From Oxytricha trifallax (lineage: Eukaryota > Ciliophora > Spirotrichea > Sporadotrichida > Oxytrichidae), in NCBI GenBank assembly GCA_000711775.1, contig ARYC01000793.1, forward strand, positions 62,001 through 126,000: DNA of 64,000 nucleotides, in the 5' to 3' direction. The notes under the pieces are model-generated. The model saw nothing but the letters and a program-made list of their open reading frames with translations. It was not told where the DNA came from and did no database searches. A program made the translations under genes and the position numbers. Of this stretch, positions 33,336 through 44,600 are shown one piece after another (the first letter of the stretch is position 1; the number at the start of each line of letters is the position of its first letter).

Positions 33336-36300
33336 ATGTTATTAAAGTTAACGAATGAAACCAAAAATGAATAAGACTTCTGGACTTAAGAGGATTAAAA
33401 GGAATTCTAGAAATATTTAATTCATAAAAAGAGATAAAAGTCCTAAGGAACAACAAAAGGATAAAGTATAGTTGATATTTATGCCACAATAGATAAAAAA
33501 GGAATTAAGAATTCAGTGATAGGTTAATATTTTAAAAACATAATTAATTTTGGGAAATTCAATTATTATAATTAAAACAAACCATTAATTGAACTTCTTA
33601 GTTTACATAATAGGAGTAGGGTAATTTGAAATATATTATTTTTAAAACATAAATATTTATACTTAATAGATACCAATATTTTTTATTTTTAGTAAAGATG
33701 CTGGGAAAAATTGTATATTTTTATTATATTAAATGGTTTTGGGGTGATATTTATGTATCTTCCTTTACAACATATCAAGACTTTGATACAGTCCAACTAT
33801 TTTAAGGGTTCCTTAGAATAAGAATAATTGATTGTTAAATAAGTACGACATCAAATGTTATCAATTTTATTTTTGTGAAATTAAAATTCCCCAAGTTTTT
33901 TTTAATTTATCAATAAAAAACTGATAAAGTATATGAGAGACCATTAAGTATATCAAAAAAATATGTTAAACCCAAAAATTAAATCGCTGACTTGAAGTAA
34001 CAGCTTGATTAATTAACTTTTGAGTCAAATCTTAAGGACAATAAATTGCTAAAACTAGAAAGAGAACTAGAAAAAATTAAGAATCAGAGAAGAAATGTTT
34101 GTACACCAGCTGCTATTTTAGAATAACAAAGCCATTTTAATTAAACTGGCCTGTATAATGGTGGTTAAAGTAGAATGAATGTGAGTTATAGATCTGTTTA
34201 ATCATTCACATCTTCATCGCTTGTTAAGCACACCTCAGCCATCTTTGATAGTGAAAAGTTAGAAGCTAAAGTCGGGAAGATTTTGGAATTGATAGAGGCA
34301 GCTAAAGAGAGAAATAGATGGGAGAAGTTCGATTAAGAATCATACCAGTAAATTGTGGCAAGACTTAGAATCCAGAAGAAGTTTGATGAAACCAAGATCT
34401 TTTCATTAATGCCAGAGTACAAAAGCATGGTTAAGCTTGGTGATAATACAGAGAGGCTGAAATTTTTGGCAAATTCTGCTAATCTCATTGCACAAAATGG
34501 GATTGTTTAATGCTACTCAAAAATGCAAGAAAGAGTTGAGCATCGTATTAAGAAAGTCGAGGAGAAAAATGTCATCTTTAAAGAGGAAGAATTTTCAAAG
34601 TAGAGATTAGTTGAAGAGAGAGCTATGATTAAAAAGTAAATTTTTAACAAGACCAAAGAAATTAAGAAACTCAAAAATATAGGAGAAAGATTGAAGCTCT
34701 CAGAAGAAGAAAAGCAAGAGATTGAGAGAAGAACTAGGAAAGAGGTTCAATGTATAAAGTGCTTTGAATTCTTAATTACACTCGATAGCTATTTAAAAAT
34801 TAGGGCCAATCTTGAAAGCAATTTACCTACTGATAGTATTGAGGAATCTTTTTAAGGATTTGTGAACCAATATTATTATAAAAAACGAGAAGATCTTTTG
34901 GGCTCTACATCCCTTAATAACACGATGATGAATATTTCTTTAAATCAAACTCAACATATTGATAATTTGAATAACACAACTACATTTAGAGTCAGATCTG
35001 CTCATAAATCCCCAGACAGATAAAATACAAATAAGACTCAATCTCTTATAAACACAAACTTTCATTCTTTTACTCTGGTATAAAAGATGCGATAATTTTT
35101 CAGAAAGAAAATAGAACAAGAGCTTAGAATAAAAAAATGGAAAGACATTAGAGGGAGTGAGCCTTCATTTGAAAATATCATTGATCAATATTAAATGTGT
35201 AGTTTCAGATTGAATTCTACAAAGCAATCTTACGATACTCTCCAATATTAAGTGAAAGAAAAGACTCTACTTTTGGATTAACTAAAGCTTGGGTTAGAAC
35301 GTTATAGAAAAGACATGAAATCTTTAAAGTCATCAAACAAGTTGCAGCATTTCCTTTCTTAAGATAGAAATTATACTGCGGAAACAGAGGAAATGAACAC
35401 AGTTAACTTACTTATTGAGAAGAATGAGCTTCCTCCTAAATCAACCTAAATAAAGCAAGAACATTAGTATTTACTGAAATACAAACTTGAGATTGATACA
35501 TTGTAAACTGAAATTTTGGTAAGGTTATGCTATAGGCTTAGTCAATTAAAGGTAGTAGCCAAGGACTAAATCCAGTACGATTAATAAAGCATAGGAGTTA
35601 TAAGTGAGTATGATCTGATTTCAAAGGCTTTTGGATTAGACTAGGGTCTTCATAATGATGATACAATCGATGGAAATCTTCAGACTTAACAAGTTTATAG
35701 TCCTCAATTAACTCGAGAGTCAGATTAAAACTCAGAATAAATATAAATGATGAAGACTATGGAACTTAAAAAGAAGCAATTCAAAAAGAAACAATAAGCC
35801 TAAAATCCAATATCATAAACAAAAAAGATCCAAAAAGTTAAATAGTAATTGCCTAAGAATTTCAATGTTATGAGTTTTCTAAAGAGGGTATTAGGAACTA
35901 AAGTGGAAGAGGCTGAAAATCATAATAAAAAAATGTTTGCCAAGTATAAGATACTTATTGGTTAATTAAAGCAGTTTCTAAGAGATAATCCTTAAGAAAT
36001 CATTTTTACAGATGATTAATAAGCAGAGAGTTATATGTCATAATATATTCTGGTTTTTAGTTTTTAGTTATAGCAAGTATCAACAATTGATTAATGAAGC
36101 CTTAAAACGGAAATAAGATAAAGAATAACGCAAAAATATTAGCATGAATATAACTCTTCTCTCTCAGGATGAAGATGGAAATAATCCAAAGCCATAAAGC
36201 AACAATAAACCTAAAATTGATTAGTAGTAAGGTTTCATAAATTACTATGGTAAAAAACAATAGGAGGACCAGACACCAACAGCAGAATAAGAATCAAAGA

Positions 36301-39300
36301 TAGAGATTGATTATCTCAATACAACAAGAGCAGACAAGAAACTCATACTTCAAACAAGAATTGACATGCAAAATTAGTAGAAGAGGCCATAGACTCCTAC
36401 AATGAAATATGGAAAGTAAAACTTAGGATACAACTCAGAGAAGGCTGCTTATCAAAAAGAAGTTAAGAAATACAGAAAAGTAATGTCCAATCTAGAAAGA
36501 ACAGAAGGAATTTTTATTCAGAAGTTTAAGAAGGGCCAAGATGATGTTTATAACTCAATCACTAATCAAACCCCCAAAACTCCTTAATGAGGTTTATAAG
36601 TGCTTTGATTTGTAGGGTATATTTGGGGTCTTATTGGGGTTAGTAGAGAAAACGCAGGTTTTATGGAATTTAATGAATATTTAATGAGTATTAGTGTGCT
36701 TAAATCAAACAAATTTAATCTGCTTATCTTTGTTGTATCTCTTGAATCTTGCTCTCTATAGTGGCTCAAGTATGTCATCTAAGGATTATCTAGGATGTGA
36801 AGGAGCTCTCACGATTATCATCTATATTATGCTTTTTATTTTTTCGCAGACATCTTCTTACTATATATGCTTCTAAGCTAAGCTAATTGATTGTTTTTCA
36901 TGCTTAGTACCAAAGCAAGACATGCTTTCCATGTCACTTTCTAATATGATAGTAGCAACTGCCCATAAATCCCACTAAACTGAACCATTTGTCCACTTCT
37001 CTCTGATTGGGAAGTATCCTGGTATCTCAAGAACCTTTGCTAATATTACAATCTCTAATATTATGGCTCTATTGAAATCAATAACTACAACTTCTAAAGG
37101 ACAGAGGATGAGCATCACATTTTCAGGCTTCAGATCTCTATGAAAATATCCAAGTTCATGCAACTCCTAGACGCCCTTAATCATATCTGAAAGTATCATT
37201 CAAGTCATCCGGATATCTGTTTTGATATAGATAGTCTCTTAGAGTCATTTCATATTTCTTAAGCCTTAATGCGATGAACCCAAAGCCTAAAATAACATCG
37301 TCTAGCTTAAGCAAGTTCTTGCAATCTCTTTTTTAAGCTTCTCTAAGAACGATATATTCGTTAGCAAATTCATTTTAATACTTTTCATTCTTAATGAGAT
37401 AGCTGAAATGATATACCTTGTATGCAACTCGTTGACTACTATAAGTTTTGCCTTGCTAGGCACGCTTATATTAAAGTAGTTTTCTATACAACTACTAAGA
37501 TCAACAGCATTTAATGCAGGAATATACATAGCTCTCTCTCTTAGAAGCATGCTAAAAATTTATTGTCTGCAGGTTGATTCATTGACTCATATCATTTCTG
37601 CCTATTGAGCTTTTCTTACTACTCTCTTTAAGATTCAAGAGTTTTAGACTTTCTCTTGGTAGGTATAAGTTTTTAAGTCTCTCAATCTTACATTAAAACT
37701 CGCTTAAATGATGCTTTTGCATGTGTCTTTTAACCTTAACTGAGTGAGTGTAAGACTTCTTGCAAGTCGTGCATTAATACCTGCCATCCACGTAATCATG
37801 CTTGAAATAAATCTTCGCTTTACCAGAATGAATTTCTTTAATATGCCTCTTCAAGCTCTACGCAGTTAAGAAGAACTTTTAACAATAATTGCATTCAAAG
37901 TGTTTTTATTTTTCAATTGGTTGCTGTTCTTTTAGCTCCTCAACATATTCAATTTATGTTTAAAGTCCTATCTCTGTTCTCCCCTTCTAGTTAGATACTT
38001 CAATTTTGATGACCTCTGCTTCAAACTCAAGAGCTCTTAACTCTACTTCCCTCTCAATATAAATAACTTCTTGCTTTTTAGTAGTGCCAAAGTTTAGCTA
38101 TGATTAACCATTGTCAAGAGAGATTGCTTTACGATTTAAGCTAGCCGCCATGATTAAATTCAAATTTAAATTTATTTTATAAAGCTCTAATAACCTCTCT
38201 AGTGATAGCAACTATGTATAGGAGTAGGCACTGCAGCACTAATGGTTGATATTGAAGTGTTAGAGCTCAAATTTATACTTAGTTTATAACTATAATTTTT
38301 CTAATTTCATGCTTAATATTTTTAATTTTGGTACCAACTTAGATAATATTCAGGTTGGTACTTGGACAAATTAGGTTTTGAACCATTTTGGAACTTTTCC
38401 ATTTAAACCTCATTAGTTTAAAAGTAGGTACTAATTAAGTTTTGGTACTATTAAATTGGTACCAATTAATATTAAACCGAATTAGTACCAGTACTAATTA
38501 AATTTAAACCAATATAGTACTAATTTAATAGAACTAAATTGATAAAAATGGAGCTCCATCTCTGAAGTTTGTTACAGCTTCTGCCAGCTTTCTCCACGTA
38601 TCCTTACCAGGTTGACCTCCTATAAGATGCCCATATTTAATACTAAGATTTTTAACAGTAGGATCCAGAACTCTATATATTAAAATTTGAATTTCAATAA
38701 CTAGAGAAGGAACAAGGATGGAATCTATAAGTACTGCAATGAAGAGGGCTGAAGCTTAAGAAATGATATCAAGATTTAGAAGCAACGAAGATCTCTATCG
38801 ATACATCACTTAGCATGGTATGCATGTGACATATACTTAATCATATACTATAGTGGGTTTATTCCTTCCAACGATGGAAGGTACCAAAATTTCATTCTTA
38901 AAAGCGATACTCTGTGATGAGAAGAAAGCCTTCAAAAACAATGAAATTAAGTTGATAGAAATACCAAACTACCCAGAGATTTCAGTCACTAATCTCTACG
39001 ATGATGCGATGAAAGATGAAGAGTTGGAAGTTTATCTTCCTACCAAGAAACAACTCTCTAACAAACTTCCAGAAAGGAGCTTCTTCTTTGGTGTTCTTGG
39101 CACTTTAAGAGAGAGTTATCTCACAGAGATCATTGAAGAAGCTCACAAGAAACGCTACTCTATTTCTCCTGAAGATTAAAAGAAGAAAGGCATACTTATA
39201 AGCGAGACTTGGCTTGCGGAGCTTAGGGTGTTAAGAAGCATCCATGCCTCTCTAGTAAGCTTTGATTGATAACGTTGTAGGTAAACCTGGAACTGGTATA

Positions 39301-41472
39301 TTCCTAATGAAAGAACATGCAAAGGTTCACAGAGAGAGAGAAAGTCATAGACTATTCATGAAGTGAGCAAGAGATTTTATAAAGATTTTTAAAAGCCTGA
39401 TGAAATGAACATAGATGCAGGAGCTGGCATTAAGAGAAGAAATATGAGCCCAGGCAAGCCATAAGAAGAGGAGAAGAAGGAGAAGCCTAATCCCTTTCTG
39501 GGTTGATTTAATATGTGAACTAATTCATTCATTTAAATCTAAAACTTATTTATAAACATTCATTCTTCCTTCTTTCGCACAAAATATTGTCTTATCTATG
39601 CTTACTCTATTGCAGCTACTCGAATCAAGTCTACTGTATCGATGGGCAAGTCATCATGCATAGGGTCATACAGCAGTAGTTTCTTGTAGTGAGTCTTAAT
39701 TTAACTCCAATAGAATTCGATTCCATTAAACTGTGGGCTATATGGAACGTTATATACAGGAGTAATGTTTAACTCTTCATAAGCTTTCTTAGACTCCTTA
39801 GTCTTATGAACTGAGAGGTTGTCAACAAACAGGATGATTTCCTAATCGTTGTATTTATCTCTCAGCTTATGTAGGAACTCTATGTACTACTCTCGCTTAA
39901 TAGAGCGAGGATGAATAACATAAGTTTCTAAGCCAGAGTCTTCACTAATACCTGCTAAAATTGCATGGGTTACAACCTTTACTTCTAATCGTAGACTTCT
40001 ATATTTTCATACTTCTTATACCAAGACTTATTAATAAAGTTGTTGAAGATAAAAACAGCTTCATCAGCGTGTATGAACTTTATGTTATTGTCAATAGCCC
40101 TCTGCATTTAATCATATTTTTTCATATATCATCTAAATGTTGGCTATAGTCTAAGGAGAGATACGCATGTCAGGAAACCTGCGATGAAATATTACAGCTC
40201 GCTAGTCTAATGGAAAATGTGCCCAATATTTTAAAGTCTTAGAGTCACAGATGTAGTCAATATGGGTCTAAGTGAACTTTTATTTTCTTACTAGATGTTT
40301 TCAAGTACTAGAATTAAAATGCTAAACAGCTAACATTCAGTGATATCTAACAGTAGAGCCACTCTTGTGTAAGAGCTTTGCTATAGCTGCATAATTCATC
40401 ACTGGTTTTAGTTAGTCTATATTAATACTCGCATCTTAATATTTCTCATCATAAATAGACCCCAAAAAATCGCTAATTTCTATTTCTCATTTTGCAAACT
40501 GGCCTAATTTCTCTACTAACCCTAATAAAACCCCAACTTTACCCTACTAATCAAAGCACTTATAAACCTCACTAATGAGTTTTGGGGTTTTGAATCCAGG
40601 GAGTCTCCGTACTCATAAAGCCAATTTATTCAAGTTATTTGATAAGAACAAAAGTAACATGAGTCAAACTCTTATGGGTCCCTCTGGAAACGCAAAAGCG
40701 AACACTCAATCACACAAAGTACTACCTATTGATCAAGTAGCTAACTATAGTTCTCTTGGGAAATCAGGTATATTTGGATCTGAGAAATTCTAAGACATTA
40801 ATAATCAAGTCAAAAAGCATGAAAACATATTATTCAATTTATATGGCAATTCCACTTAAAAATAAGCCAACAGATCTAATTCAAGACCTAAAACAGCGAG
40901 ATAGATATTTAAATAATCTCATAATGAATCTCAGTATAGAGATACACTTATATTACCAGTTGGAAATTAGCTTGCTAAAAGGGATGATGTTGTTTCGTTT
41001 AATAATATAAAAAGATTATAATTATTTTAAATATCTCTTAAATTACATCAATTGAATTTATTCTTATGATGATAATCATTTTTTGGCAAAAAAATAATCG
41101 CATAAACGTTTGAAATAATTTTTCAAATTCTCTTATTTCTACTTTATTGAATAATTTGTAAATTCCCCACAATTTTAAAATTAGCTTCCTCAAAAGAAGT
41201 CGATCGCCTATAAAGTTGAATTTGGCTATGATAATAGTAACTTTGGTCAATATCTAGATAAAGAAGGAAACCTCACTTAAAGGTCTAAGCCAAGCTAATA
41301 ATTCCAATTCCCTCTAGAAATGATAAAGATGCCATATGGAGCTGGAATTGGATCAAGAAATACTAAATCAATATTCCACCAAAATAATATGACATAATCT
41401 AATATTTCAGCTACACCGAGAAACCTGCCAGTTAATAGAAATAGACTGTCAAGTGCTTTTAATATGAAGTGA
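33336..41472 (+). CDS. Large coiled-coil protein gene interrupted by a complete TBE transposon
   Basis: ATG at 33336 (MLLKLTNETKNEQDFW) starts a gene whose coding parts are 33336-36566 and 40596-41472. An intron with GTAATTTG...TTTTTAG lies near 33620-33692, and the frame changes again near 33880. The long central part is mostly helical (SNLKDNKLLKLERELEKI; ERVEHRIKKVEEKN; EEEKQEIERRTRKEV). A tandem 7-bp repeat at 36054-36067 acts like a tiny IES. Coding reads DDVYNSITN up to the TBE at 36567 and continues after it, from 40596, as PGSLRTHKANLFKLF. A further IES lies at about 41000-41200. The protein ends RLSSAFNMK at TGA 41470-41472. No domain is recognised. It is probably a cytoskeletal or ciliary coiled-coil protein (inference). 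Confidence 0.7.
36054..36067. other. Tandem 7-bp repeat behaving as a pointer-only IES
   Basis: TTTTTAG is repeated back to back at 36054-36060 and 36061-36067. With both copies the frame runs into TGA about 40 bases later. Losing one copy gives YMSQYILVFSYSKYQQLINEA, which joins the good frames on both sides. The alternative of a 15-base GT-AG intron leaves the wrong frame. Confidence 0.55.
36567..36648 (+). repeat. TBE left terminal inverted repeat
   Basis: About 80 bases matching the reverse complement of 40511-40592. It begins with a slightly degenerate C4A4 telomere-like block (five Cs in one run) and ends at GTTAGTAGAGAAA, after which the two ends diverge. Confidence 0.9.
36705..38151 (-). 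pseudogene. TBE 57-kDa ORF: C2H2 zinc fingers plus protein-kinase-like domain
   Basis: ATG at 38149-38151 (MAASLNRKAISLDNG) starts a frame that reaches TGA at 36705-36707; 1447 bases agrees with the known ~57-kDa TBE protein. Two C2H2 fingers lie in the N-terminal half: FECNYCQKFFLTAQSLKRH and YQCTTCKKSYTHSVKVKRH. The C-terminal half has the kinase catalytic loop HRDLKPENVML near 37120, followed by VVVIDFNRA where most kinases have DFG, and DLWAVATIIL in the position of the F-helix. The total length is not a multiple of three and the frame shifts once in the region 37150-37310, so this copy is slightly broken. The Asn in place of Gly may weaken or alter metal binding. Its role in transposition is not established. 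Confidence 0.85.
38325..38535. repeat. Iterated GGTAC/GTACC motif between divergent TBE genes
   Basis: At least seven GGTACC-, GGTACT- or AGTACT-centred copies occur in about 210 AT-rich bases, many as GGTACTAATT or its reverse complement. The segment lies between the starts of the zinc-finger/kinase ORF (-) and the 22-kDa ORF (+). It could be a promoter or protein-binding array, or simply decayed repeats. Confidence 0.55.
38718..39269 (+). CDS. TBE 22-kDa ORF, intact
   Basis: ATG at 38718 gives 183 codons to TGA at 39267-39269, with TAA/TAG used as Gln. It begins MESISTAMKRAEAQEM and contains VGLFLPTMEGTKISF, LIEIPNYPEISVTNLY and FFFGVLGTLRESYL. Size and position fit the 22-kDa protein described for TBEs, whose function is unknown. 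It is the only TBE gene here with no visible break, despite lying in a copy with a damaged transposase, which hints at selection or a recent insertion. Confidence 0.8.
39560..40490 (-). pseudogene. TBE 42-kDa DDE transposase, damaged copy
   Basis: The frame starts at ATG 40488-40490 and ends at TGA 39560-39562. Recognisable parts are YAAIAKLLHKSGSTVRYH (helix-turn-helix region), FHRRFPDMRISPQT, FIHADEAVF with the first catalytic Asp, ILFVDNLSVHKTKES with the second, and YSPQFNGIEFYWSQIK, the Tc1/mariner-type third-acid segment. Compared with the second TBE at 63297, this copy lacks roughly 80-90 bases upstream of the first catalytic Asp, has in-frame TGAs and changes frame. At 931 bases it is shorter than the ~1.07 kb expected for a 42-kDa protein. 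Confidence 0.85.
40511..40592 (-). repeat. TBE right terminal inverted repeat
   Basis: About 80 bases, reverse complement of the left end. Read inward from 40592 it starts CAAAACCCCAAAACTC and continues GAGGTTTATAAGTGCTTTGA. It is nearer than the left end to the start of the second TBE at 63297. Confidence 0.9.
41000..41200. other. Probable IES in the coiled-coil gene (boundaries approximate)
   Basis: Good coding ends near VVSFNNIKRL at about 41012 and resumes as YKVEFGYDNSNFG from about 41212, in a different frame. The roughly 200 bases between are AT-rich and hold TGA codons. No single pointer pair was convincing, so the limits are approximate. Confidence 0.5.
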
Positions 41473-41620
41473 AATAGACTTAAAGAATTTTTCTTATAAG
41501 AATTTGAGATATTTGATTATATTTGAGGATTTGTTAAGTTTTTGAAATTAAATTTGTTTATCTTAAATCATAACACCTAGTTATTAAGTGTAAAATATCA
41601 TGAAACTAGTGAATTCAGTC

Positions 41621-44600
41621 TCATTGTTTCTTAAGGAGATCCTTGAGATTTTTCTTGGGATCTACTTCGAAAGGTCTTTGATTGGCTTATGGAATGGCTG
41701 GTAGCTTCGACTAGCTGTTTGTAGTCTGCATCCATTCATTGCCACCATGACCTTATCTTCCGTTAAATTCATCGTCTGAACCTCCATGGATACTGTCTCC
41801 GCCAATTCATTATGAAATTCAAAAATAAATACTATGAAATATGACTTAATTCTGCTTCCCTTTGCAGAGATCCTTCCTTTTTAGATAGAGTCATTGAGCT
41901 TGTTTCTGACTCTGGAGTTTCCAAGTGCTCTGCCGCTTATAGCTCTCTACTCCTAGAACTCTCTCTGGTAGTTTTCAGCTGATAAGAATTGAGCTTCGAT
42001 TGGAATTTTGAAGATGTCTGTCTTTGTAAGGATTTGCAAGTTGTCTCTAATTGTGCACTATATAGAAATAATAGTAATTCTTTCATTTTAATATAAATTA
42101 TTGTGTGCATTTAAATCTCTTAATTATGTTTAAAACGATTTATTGCATTAATATATTTAGTTGTCGATTTTTGAGTTAAATTATTAATTTAAAGAGAGCG
42201 AAACTATTTTCAAAAAAGTATAATTTTTCATAATTAAATAAGATATATTTATTGAAAAAAATTTTACTTATAATGTATTAGTTTAACAAAATTCAATTTT
42301 TTCAATACATAATTTTTTTTAGGTATTAATATAAAGTAAAGTTTTTTAGAAATATTTTTAATTAATTCGTACTTCTTACATAATTAAAAAAACTTTTTAA
42401 TATCTTAAGAAATAAGCCTAAATTATATATAAATTTTATCAGAATTGTATTAAATTAAATTTTGGCAAATTTTATCATTATAAACTAATAAATGTAAAAG
42501 AATGTTTTCTAGTAAGTTTATTCATTTAAATTAACAACTTTAATCATTAACAAATCATGAATGAGTTATAATATCAACCTGAACTAATCTTTAAAAATAA
42601 AGAGTTAAAATAGTGTAGGTTTGTATTCTTCATCTGATTAAACCATAACAACAACCTTTCTTGTCATTCCAGGGGCGATTGGACCAGTCTCAATCTGCTA
42701 GAACTAAATTCTCTTGTCAATTAAGGGTTTGATAGTAACTCTCTGAGCAACTGAATCTTCATTCTTCAAAGTAATAGTGATTTCGTATGTTCCATTTCCA
42801 GATTGAACCATTCCGTACTTTATAGTTGAGGGTAAAATGTTCAGGGATCTGTAAAAGTAATAAGTTTATAAAGAGAGTGGGTATTCTTAATTTGAAGTAG
42901 GTTTTCAATTTTTATAAAGAGATCTCTTCAAAGGATCGTGAAGTACACTAGTAACCATAGCATTAGCTTAATTGATAAGTTCTGCGAAAGTCTGTTTCTT
43001 ATTAATGGCACTCAAGATCATTTAATGTTGGCCTTGCTTTCTGACATCCTCAATTGATGGTGCATTGATGTACTGCCTTGGAGCCATTGATGAAATCTTC
43101 ACTCTTCTGTCTGCGATACACTCTGTTGTGATGAATTTCTCGTTTAACTCAGATTGAGCTTGTGACTTCACTATTGATTTGACGAATGGCTTGTCTTGTC
43201 TCAGTCTCCCAACTACATTAATATACTATAATAAAGGAGTAATTCTGTTAATTTAATTCGGCATATTATTGATATAAATATCATTGAAATCTTTGGTCTT
43301 GACAACGTGATACTCTTCAGCTTTTAGTATTTACTCCTGTTCTTTCTGCTTCAAGTAAATCTTCTCCTGGACATAGAGTGATGCTTAGGGTCCTGATGAA
43401 GTCTAACCATTTTAAGAAACCTTAGATCCCATGAAATTGTTACCACCTCTGTTGTAGTTCAAATAAATTATTTTGAGATTATCATTCCTTATATCTATAT
43501 AGAGTATTACAAATTATAGTAGTTATCTTCTGGCTCAAGTGCAACAATTGGACTATCTTTGTTGTCATCACCACCTTCATTGATGTTCTAATCGTTTTAG
43601 TTGGTGCCAGTGTTGTCGCCATCTCTATGAGAATTCTGCTAATCATACTATGATTAGCCCTTCTCCGTGGCATTCTGAGATCTGTTTATTCTCTGTGACA
43701 TGCGCATTATCATTTCTTGTGATGGAGGTTTCTGGGGGTTATTCTGTAAAATAATGATATTAATAATTTGAGAAATTTCAAGTGTATTACAGTGATTAAG
43801 GAAAATAAATTTTAATTGTAAAAATAACTTACCTTTGTGAATACTTAACCTTCTTTGCTTTAGAAATAACTTGGTAAGAATGTTGGAGTATTTATCATTC
43901 TTCTGATGTCTTGAAGTTTATGTAAATTTAAATATAAAAATTACAAGAAAATTCATCAATATTAATCAATTATTTATTTAAAATATATTTTTGTAAAGTT
44001 AGTTGGCAATATTCTGTTCTTGTTTCTTCTTGATGTTTCTAATCTTCTCTTAGTTAACACTTTCTTGCAACATTTGGTGTTAAGTAAGTTTCTCGGAGCC
44101 TTGGAGTTGAGATTATGGGAAGCTGCTCAATTCACTTGGTTAGTTTCTTCTAGGTACAATTCTTTATAAAAATAAAAGCTGGTGTAGGAATAGTTTTGGG
44201 ATAAATAACACCAAATAATAATTAGAGTACACTAAAATCCTGACTAAGACCTACATCATTAATTTTATCAACCATAGAGTTGCCTCTCTTAAAGAAATCG
44301 TTAATTTCTTCGTTTTAGTTGCTTTCACTAAAAATAAGTTGCGAATATAGTTTAGCTTACCCTCAAATCTACTCTAAATGGATCAATTAATTATATAATT
44401 TTAGATTGAGCAAGGAATTCTTTTTTGAATTGATCTGGATCGAACTTAACTCTCTTGTTTCTTCTCTCTTTCATAATCTTAGTATTGATTCTTCTTGCGT
44501 AATATTCCTCATCTTCTATTTTCTGAATATCTAAAACTTAGTCTTTAAGGGGAATGTGAGTGATGCCAAACTCACTATCGTATCTAACCTAACTCAATTT

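Larger units (their letters stand above)
36567..40592. mobile_element. Complete TBE (telomere-bearing element) transposon, 4026 bp
   Basis: The left end reads CAAACCCCCAAAACTCC and the right end, on the other strand, CAAAACCCCAAAACTC. Both continue into a conserved ~80-bp terminal inverted repeat (GAGGTTTATAAGTGCTTTGA and onward to GTTAGTAGAG). AAT flanks each side (36564-36566 and 40593-40595), the known TBE target duplication. Inside are the three TBE genes in the expected arrangement: zinc-finger/kinase ORF (-), 22-kDa ORF (+) and DDE transposase (-). TBEs are germline-limited Tc1/mariner-group elements of Oxytricha that are cut out during macronuclear development. This copy has a damaged transposase and one frame change in the kinase ORF, while the 22-kDa ORF is intact. 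Confidence 0.95.

Noticed and set aside
36054-36068. A 15-base GT-AG mini-intron
   Set aside because: Removing 15 bases leaves a frame that hits TGA shortly after; loss of one 7-bp copy gives the open frame.
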